A stretch of DNA of 5,975 nt from Flavobacteriales bacterium (GTDB lineage Bacteria; Bacteroidota; Bacteroidia; Flavobacteriales_F; PHOS-HE28). The stretch spans positions 1 to 5,975 of the forward strand of contig JALOLX010000131.1 in assembly GCA_025455765.1 (NCBI GenBank). Reading direction: 5' to 3'. Both the position numbers and the translations under genes were made by a program. Shown in pieces: positions 5,781 through 5,975 of this stretch (positions are counted from its first letter, which is position 1; every line of letters begins with the position of its first letter). A model generated the notes under the pieces. The model was not told the origin of the DNA and searched no databases. It was given only the letters and a program-made list of their open reading frames with translations.

Positions 5781-5975
5781 TCAATGACCGGAGCCCTCCA
5801 TGGCTGCACGCATGGCCGCCAGCTCCTTTTCCAGCGCTTCGATGCGTCGCTTCAGGTCGGGCAGGTTGCGATACACCACGTAGCTGCGGTCGTGCAGGCC
5901 CTTGGGGAAGGCCGGCGAACCCTGCAGTGTGGCGCCGTCCTCCACATGTCCGCCGATGCCGCTCTGTGCCGCTAT
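5781..5975 (-). CDS. lpxD: UDP-3-O-acylglucosamine N-acyltransferase LpxD, C-terminal end (partial)
   Basis: Only the last 64 residues are in the window; the gene begins beyond the right edge. LpxD adds the second 3-hydroxyacyl chain, to the glucosamine nitrogen, in the third step of lipid A synthesis. The visible part begins in the final turns of the hexapeptide beta helix (AAQSGIGGHVEDGATLQGSPA). It continues through the typical post-helix stretch RSYVVYRNLPDLKRRI and ends in a short charged, probably coiled-coil helix (IEALEKELAAMRAAMEG) before the TGA at 5783-5781. The catalytic His lies upstream and cannot be checked. Identity rests on the AQSG...GSPA ending, the NLPDL-type segment and the position directly before lpxC/fabZ, a usual order in Bacteroidota. 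Confidence 0.9.
   Translation of the reverse strand: MAAQSGIGGHVEDGATLQGSPAFPKGLHDRSYVVYRNLPDLKRRIEALEKELAAMRAAMEGSGH

Noticed and set aside
5717..5809. A 31-residue N-terminal extension of LpxC from a start at 5809
   Set aside because: It overlaps the end of lpxD, is low-complexity and unlike LpxC, and the family N-terminus begins cleanly at the ATG at 5716.
1..5975. CRISPR arrays, tRNA or rRNA genes, insertion sequences
   Set aside because: I saw no spaced repeat array, cloverleaf-like sequence, transposase motif or terminal inverted repeats; the only tandem repeat is the 19-bp duplication.

Overview
The window looks like chromosomal DNA from a GC-rich member of the Bacteroidota, most likely Flavobacteriales-like. 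The strongest evidence is a single gene encoding LpxC fused to FabZ, an arrangement typical of this phylum. It sits in the order lpxD, lpxC/fabZ, lpxA. Other support is the scarcity of Shine-Dalgarno sequences before clear start codons, a secreted protein resembling those carried by the type IX secretion system, and a secreted YwqK/MORN-like repeat protein. These assignments rest on motif reading by eye, not on database searches.

Layout, left to right. Positions 1-329 (minus) hold the N-terminal part of a secreted protein that runs off the left edge. Positions 330-623 are a divergent intergenic region with no gene that I can see. Positions 624-2076 (plus) encode an NhaC-family Na+/H+ antiporter, broken by an exact 19-bp tandem duplication at 863-900 that shifts the reading frame. 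Removing one copy restores a seamless 477-residue protein. Positions 2119-2856 (plus) encode a signal-peptide protein with YwqK/MORN-type repeats. It meets the next gene tail to tail with only two bases between the stop codons. From there to the right edge everything is on the minus strand. Read in the direction of transcription this is lpxD (C-terminal end only), lpxC/fabZ, lpxA and an ABC-transporter ATPase, tightly packed as a probable operon.

The minus-strand cluster supplies the early steps of lipid A synthesis. LpxA acylates UDP-GlcNAc, LpxC removes the acetyl group, LpxD adds the second acyl chain, and the FabZ half dehydrates 3-hydroxyacyl-ACP, the same acyl donor pool used by LpxA and LpxD. 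The ATPase overlaps the end of lpxA, but no permease partner is visible, so its role is open.

The main discovery is the frameshifting 19-bp duplication in nhaC. It could be a true inactivating mutation, a reversible slippage-type switch, or an assembly or sequencing artefact. The rest of the window is largely conventional. I did not find a convincing new multi-gene system.
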